Shown here: one piece after another, positions 60,101-64,000 of the stretch
Layout of the letters: every line of letters begins with the position of its first letter
How positions within the stretch are numbered: the stretch's first letter is position 1
Assembly (NCBI GenBank): GCA_949752745.1
Contig: OX457031.1
Span: 55,790,803-55,854,802 of the forward strand
From: Protula sp. h YS-2021
Lineage: Eukaryota > Annelida > Polychaeta > Sabellida > Serpulidae
DNA: 64,000 bases
Reading direction: 5' to 3'
Made by a program: the position numbers and the translations under genes
The notes under the pieces: model-generated
Database searches by the model: none
Told to the model about the DNA's origin: nothing
Seen by the model: only the letters and a program-made list of their open reading frames with translations

Positions 60101-62855
60101 TCCACATTATGGGAAATAAGTAATTCGCTAGGTAATTTTAAGTTTTCTTTAGACGTCATATCAGTATCAAATACGTCAGTATCAAATACATCATATCAGT
60201 ATTAATTCATAAGGCCTAATCTTCTGTTACCCGTACCGAAACAAAAGCATAAAAATACGAAATCAATCATTTCTTATTTAAGATCCGATTTATTACGTTT
60301 ACAAGTGGCAAAACACAAAATGTACAAATTAACTATATGCACAGGCTGGGGAATACGTACGTGTATATATTCGGTCAAAATTGTTGATCGTTCCCGCTAT
60401 AACACCGGCAGTGAGTTATGAAGACCCGATTCAAAGTGATTCAAAGTACCGGTTAGGCTCTTGCATTTTGCATCAAAATCAACAGATTTCATTTAAACCA
60501 TGTGGATTATAATATTTTGCCGAAACTCATTTGAGGTCATATATTTAAGGAAAGGCGCTATTTTGTACAAAATAATGAATTTTTTCAGTATTTGTATTGT
60601 ATCAATCCGTTATTCACGACTCTGTTCCTCGTTCTTTTCTCATGTTTATCTCATAGCAGAATCCATGTTATTAGGAGAGAGGTATATCCTGTGTTCAGTT
60701 TTTTATTGTGGCTGTCACAATAATTTTCTTCTCACGCAGTTAGAATCTGTCTGACAATTTCTGTATGACATGTCTATTTTTTCCTCGCTGCAGTTTAACC
60801 TCTGCTGCTGTTTTAAGTCTTTCCCCATCATGTGTTTTCTTAGTTAGCAATTAAAAGATACAATATGACTGATTTGAAAAAACACAACTGCTATCGATTT
60901 GCTCTCCTCTCCTTGGTAGAATCCTTGCGACAGGTCGGGCTCCTGTTTAAGGATCTTTTGGGTAAAATAAAATTCGCATAGATCAGACTCGTTTCCATTT
61001 TTTGCCATTTACGGGCGATCAGATTAAGAATTCTTTACTTCGTTTTGGGTTGTCTGTGCACAACGTTTTCGACTACATATATTTCGTAATGTGCGGTATT
61101 TATATCCATTCAAGTAATATTTTTCGTAATTTGAGGAGATTTTAACAAAATGATGTTGTTTTTAAAGCTGATCTAGTGACAACAGAATTTATGCACAAAG
61201 TGGAGCAGATGTTTATCCAACCTGTTTTAGATAAATTTCGTGACATTGAATAGATTTTTTTCAACGAAGATTATACCACTTCTATTGCAGAGTTTTGTAT
61301 TTAAGCTACAAAAACAGTAGATGGATGAATAGATAAAATGGAGCTTATTAATCAAAGTGTAAAAAAGGCCTCAGCATCGAGTTCACACGTGCTATTTCTG
61401 AACCTGTCTAACACACTTGACGGTGTGGCATTAGGGTGCGTAACAACGTGCACACATTTTATAGACATTCACAAACATCTAGTACCTGAAACACCTAATA
61501 CAATTAGCCAGGAAAATAGCCTTTCAGGGATTTTTTTTTAAATGAAAGATCATATTTATTTATTGCGTAATTTTAAACTTCACTTTTTTTTGAGAGCTCC
61601 AAGGAGAATGGGGATATTATTCCCAGGTTGGTACAAGAATGGGATTATACTACAAACGAAATAGTGGAAAATCACGCTTGACACCGAGTAAGGGCAATGT
61701 TATGTAACACTGGTGCATTAATTATTTTATTATTTTCTTCAGCCGTGTAATCTGAATGAGATGCACCAAAGCATTTTTTTAAAAACCGTATCAAATCATG
61801 CAAAAATCAAGTCACAGTTGTGTACTTATTAAATTTTGTCTTATTTTCTACATTCTAATGTTTGCGACGTAATCGCACTTCAATTAAAATGGTGATTGCC
61901 GTGTATTAATCATGTCTGTAAAAATGTTACCCTGAATTATTTACGGCTGGTGCTATTTTATTTTCCCATGAAAATAATCTTGTTCTCGTTGTAGTCCTCG
62001 CCTTTGCGTAGTACAATCGTACAGTTGGTTAAAAGACAAAATGGAACTTAACTGTACAAGGATGTGCAATGGCTATAAACAGAAAAAACCTGAATAAACG
62101 GAACTGACCTGACTTGTCCGGCTTAGTGATGAGTACGGTATATTGAGGGTCCCTCATTTTCCACATTTTAAGCGAGTAACACAAAGTGTTTCACATTTTC
62201 TTTCCTGTTTTTGACCAGATCAAGGACAATGCTCGAATGACAGAAATCTAATGTAGCGTTTTCAAAAGTTATTCAGCCAAAAGATTTGATGTTTTAAAGT
62301 AGAGTAAAACCCAACTGTTTGCAAAGTTTATGCTTGTGCCTGTTGTGAAAATCCCGAAACGGGTACTCTGACAAACTAAGCGTAAACGGTTTACCGAAGA
62401 TGTCTGAACCTGATATTTATCTGTAAACAGTATGCGGTGGTGATGTCCTGACCATAAATTGTATTAAATGACATCAGTAAGTTAGTGCTCAATGTCTGTA
62501 ATTGAAAAGGACAATTTCCAATGCTATGACATCATTAAACATTTTCCAATATCACAAATTCTTTTGTGAATAAAAAAAGCTCCTTTTAGTGATTTCAATA
62601 ATTAAATTTATGATGTGGATAATTTTATGTAAATAGCATTATTCTTCGTATTAAGATATTGATTACAGATATCAATAATTTAGCAGTGACTAAATACACG
62701 GATAAGAAAATCTGTGTTGTTGGATATTTGATATATTTAAAACGTATCAGTTACGTTACTGAATTGAAAGCTAGTATAAAGAAATATTTTATACCTGAGA
62801 TTCCAGCAAATTGCTTCAATAATATCATTCCAAGAATTATTATATTTGTAATATT
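57131..62855. other. No gene identified in about 5.7 kb
   Basis: AT-rich throughout. Short frames (58321-58530, 59269-59475, 60500-60754, 61338-61541) have no supporting splice sites or family similarity. A small duplication of ATATCAGTATCAAATAC lies at 60160-60200. Confidence 0.5.
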
Positions 62856-62859
62856 ATTC

Positions 62860-63070
62860 CTGTTTTAATTTATAATATCTGTGATACCCTATCCTATCTA
62901 GGATATTTATGATATGATATTAATGATGTGGTATATGGCATTTGTGATATCAGTTATATTTTCATTTATGATATTTATGATATGATGTGTGAAATTTATG
63001 ATATCATTAATATTTTCATTTACGATATCATTTATGGGCTTGGAACTTATGATATCAAGAATAAAATATT
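62860..63070. repeat. GATATC-rich degenerate repeat
   Basis: ATTTATGATATCA-type words recur every 15-30 bp, with a roughly 60-bp near-duplication around TATTTTCATTTA(T/C)GATAT. Confidence 0.7.
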
Positions 63071-64000
63071 CTATTTTATCAAAGCATTGCTTATGTAAAT
63101 AGTTTGCGTTATAACGATAGAAACATAAGAAGTTTTTGTTTATATCATAACTGAATCTTCTTGTGTTTAAAGCTGTGTATCAAGAAAGATAAAATGACAT
63201 AAAAATGATTTAATAAATGTTAAAAAAGACATTTAAGTGACATTCTATCTCAGGTGGTATTTTTTTAAGTCGGCAAAACTTCCAGGGGAATGAACTTAAC
63301 ACTTGAATAACTTTTCTTAAAACGATAATTGAAAGAAGTGTTAGCTATTTAGCAAGTCAGTAAAGTTTACTGACAACAAACAAATTACGTCTATGTCTGG
63401 TACAATGGTTTCCCCTATAACAAAGCTGTTTGAAAAAAAAAACATACAGAAAAGAATTGAATGTTGTGTTGTCATTAAAATGGAGATGAAGTGCAATAAA
63501 CATATTTTCTTATTGTTATTATGAGCTCAGTCAGTCAACAGAGGGCACTTTAAGGCTTAAGCCAACAATTATTTACACGAAACGTGACTGTGCTCACCAA
63601 CAATTGAAATCAGAGCGCTTTTGTCATCGACTTAATGCAAAATTTTATGCATCCGCATTCGTATATGTAGGATTATTATCAGCCTGAATTTCTTTATCTG
63701 TTTGACGACGTAATATATTGTAGTTAAATTCACAGTAAATTAACTGATAAAAGCGTATTGAATGTAATATCATATTTATCTGTCTGCATATCGTAAACAA
63801 ATAGTTCTGTGAAGCAAATATCGAATGACTGGCTGTGAACTGGTTTTGAATTCCACTCGAGTTTTAATTGTGTATCAAGAATGCTCCATTAGAGAAAGCC
63901 ACATTGCACCACTAATGTGTTCGATTTATTAAAAAAATGACTAAACCGAATCTAGCGGGTTTTTTTTTTGCCAAGATTCTGACTTTAGGATCGGGAATTG
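63071..64000. other. No gene identified
   Basis: AT-rich to the end of the window, with no exon-like segment. Confidence 0.5.

Overview
The window is eukaryotic nuclear DNA from an invertebrate animal, most likely a mollusc and probably a bivalve. It is AT-rich, has spliced genes with canonical GT/AG introns, Tc1-like, RTE-like and tRNA-derived repeats, and many minisatellites. The clade is an inference from this repeat style and from the protein-level look of the genes. No prokaryotic operon, CRISPR array or intact mobile-element gene is visible.

The one gene identified with confidence is N-acetylneuraminate lyase (NPL). It lies on the + strand at 1029-8830 and was assembled here from ten in-phase exons into a complete 306-residue protein with its catalytic residues. 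Its introns carry repeats, including a roughly 0.8 kb G-rich minisatellite in the last intron. Beyond it, on the - strand, a long open exon (10208-11783) has a good splice acceptor and encodes about 525 residues of polar, probably disordered protein that I do not recognise. A second possible - strand terminal exon lies at 22489-22850 and a weaker + strand candidate at 19857-20195. From about 23 kb to 64 kb I see no convincing host gene.

The rest is repeat-dominated. Mobile-element remains include a Tc1-like element with both ends but a deleted catalytic core (14014-15182), a second Tc1 fragment (24555-25020), a TA-flanked MITE (23493-24222), a tRNA-derived SINE (26155-26620), two members of a long-inverted-repeat MITE family (31117-31547 and 40657-41493), an RTE-type 3' fragment (56862-57130), and a group of elements that start with a short hairpin followed by a TGTCCGTCC-like or TGTATGTGCG-like tract (18886, 42573, 44449, 49915). 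Tandem arrays with units of 17 to about 170 bp fill much of 28-56 kb. The largest are a 28-bp array at 33.9-35.1 kb, a 38-bp array at 35.6-36.1 kb, a perfectly periodic 17-bp array at 36.2 kb, a roughly 140-bp array at 37.8-38.9 kb, a 41-bp array at 45.4-46.8 kb and a roughly 26-bp array at 47.6-48.5 kb. Most long open frames in these arrays are artefacts of periodic sequence. From 57 to 64 kb the DNA is AT-rich and holds almost nothing recognisable.

No wholly new multi-gene system was found. The observations most worth a second look are the hairpin-led repeat family, the long-inverted-repeat MITE family, the internally deleted Tc1 element, the G-rich NPL intron, and the unrecognised - strand exon.
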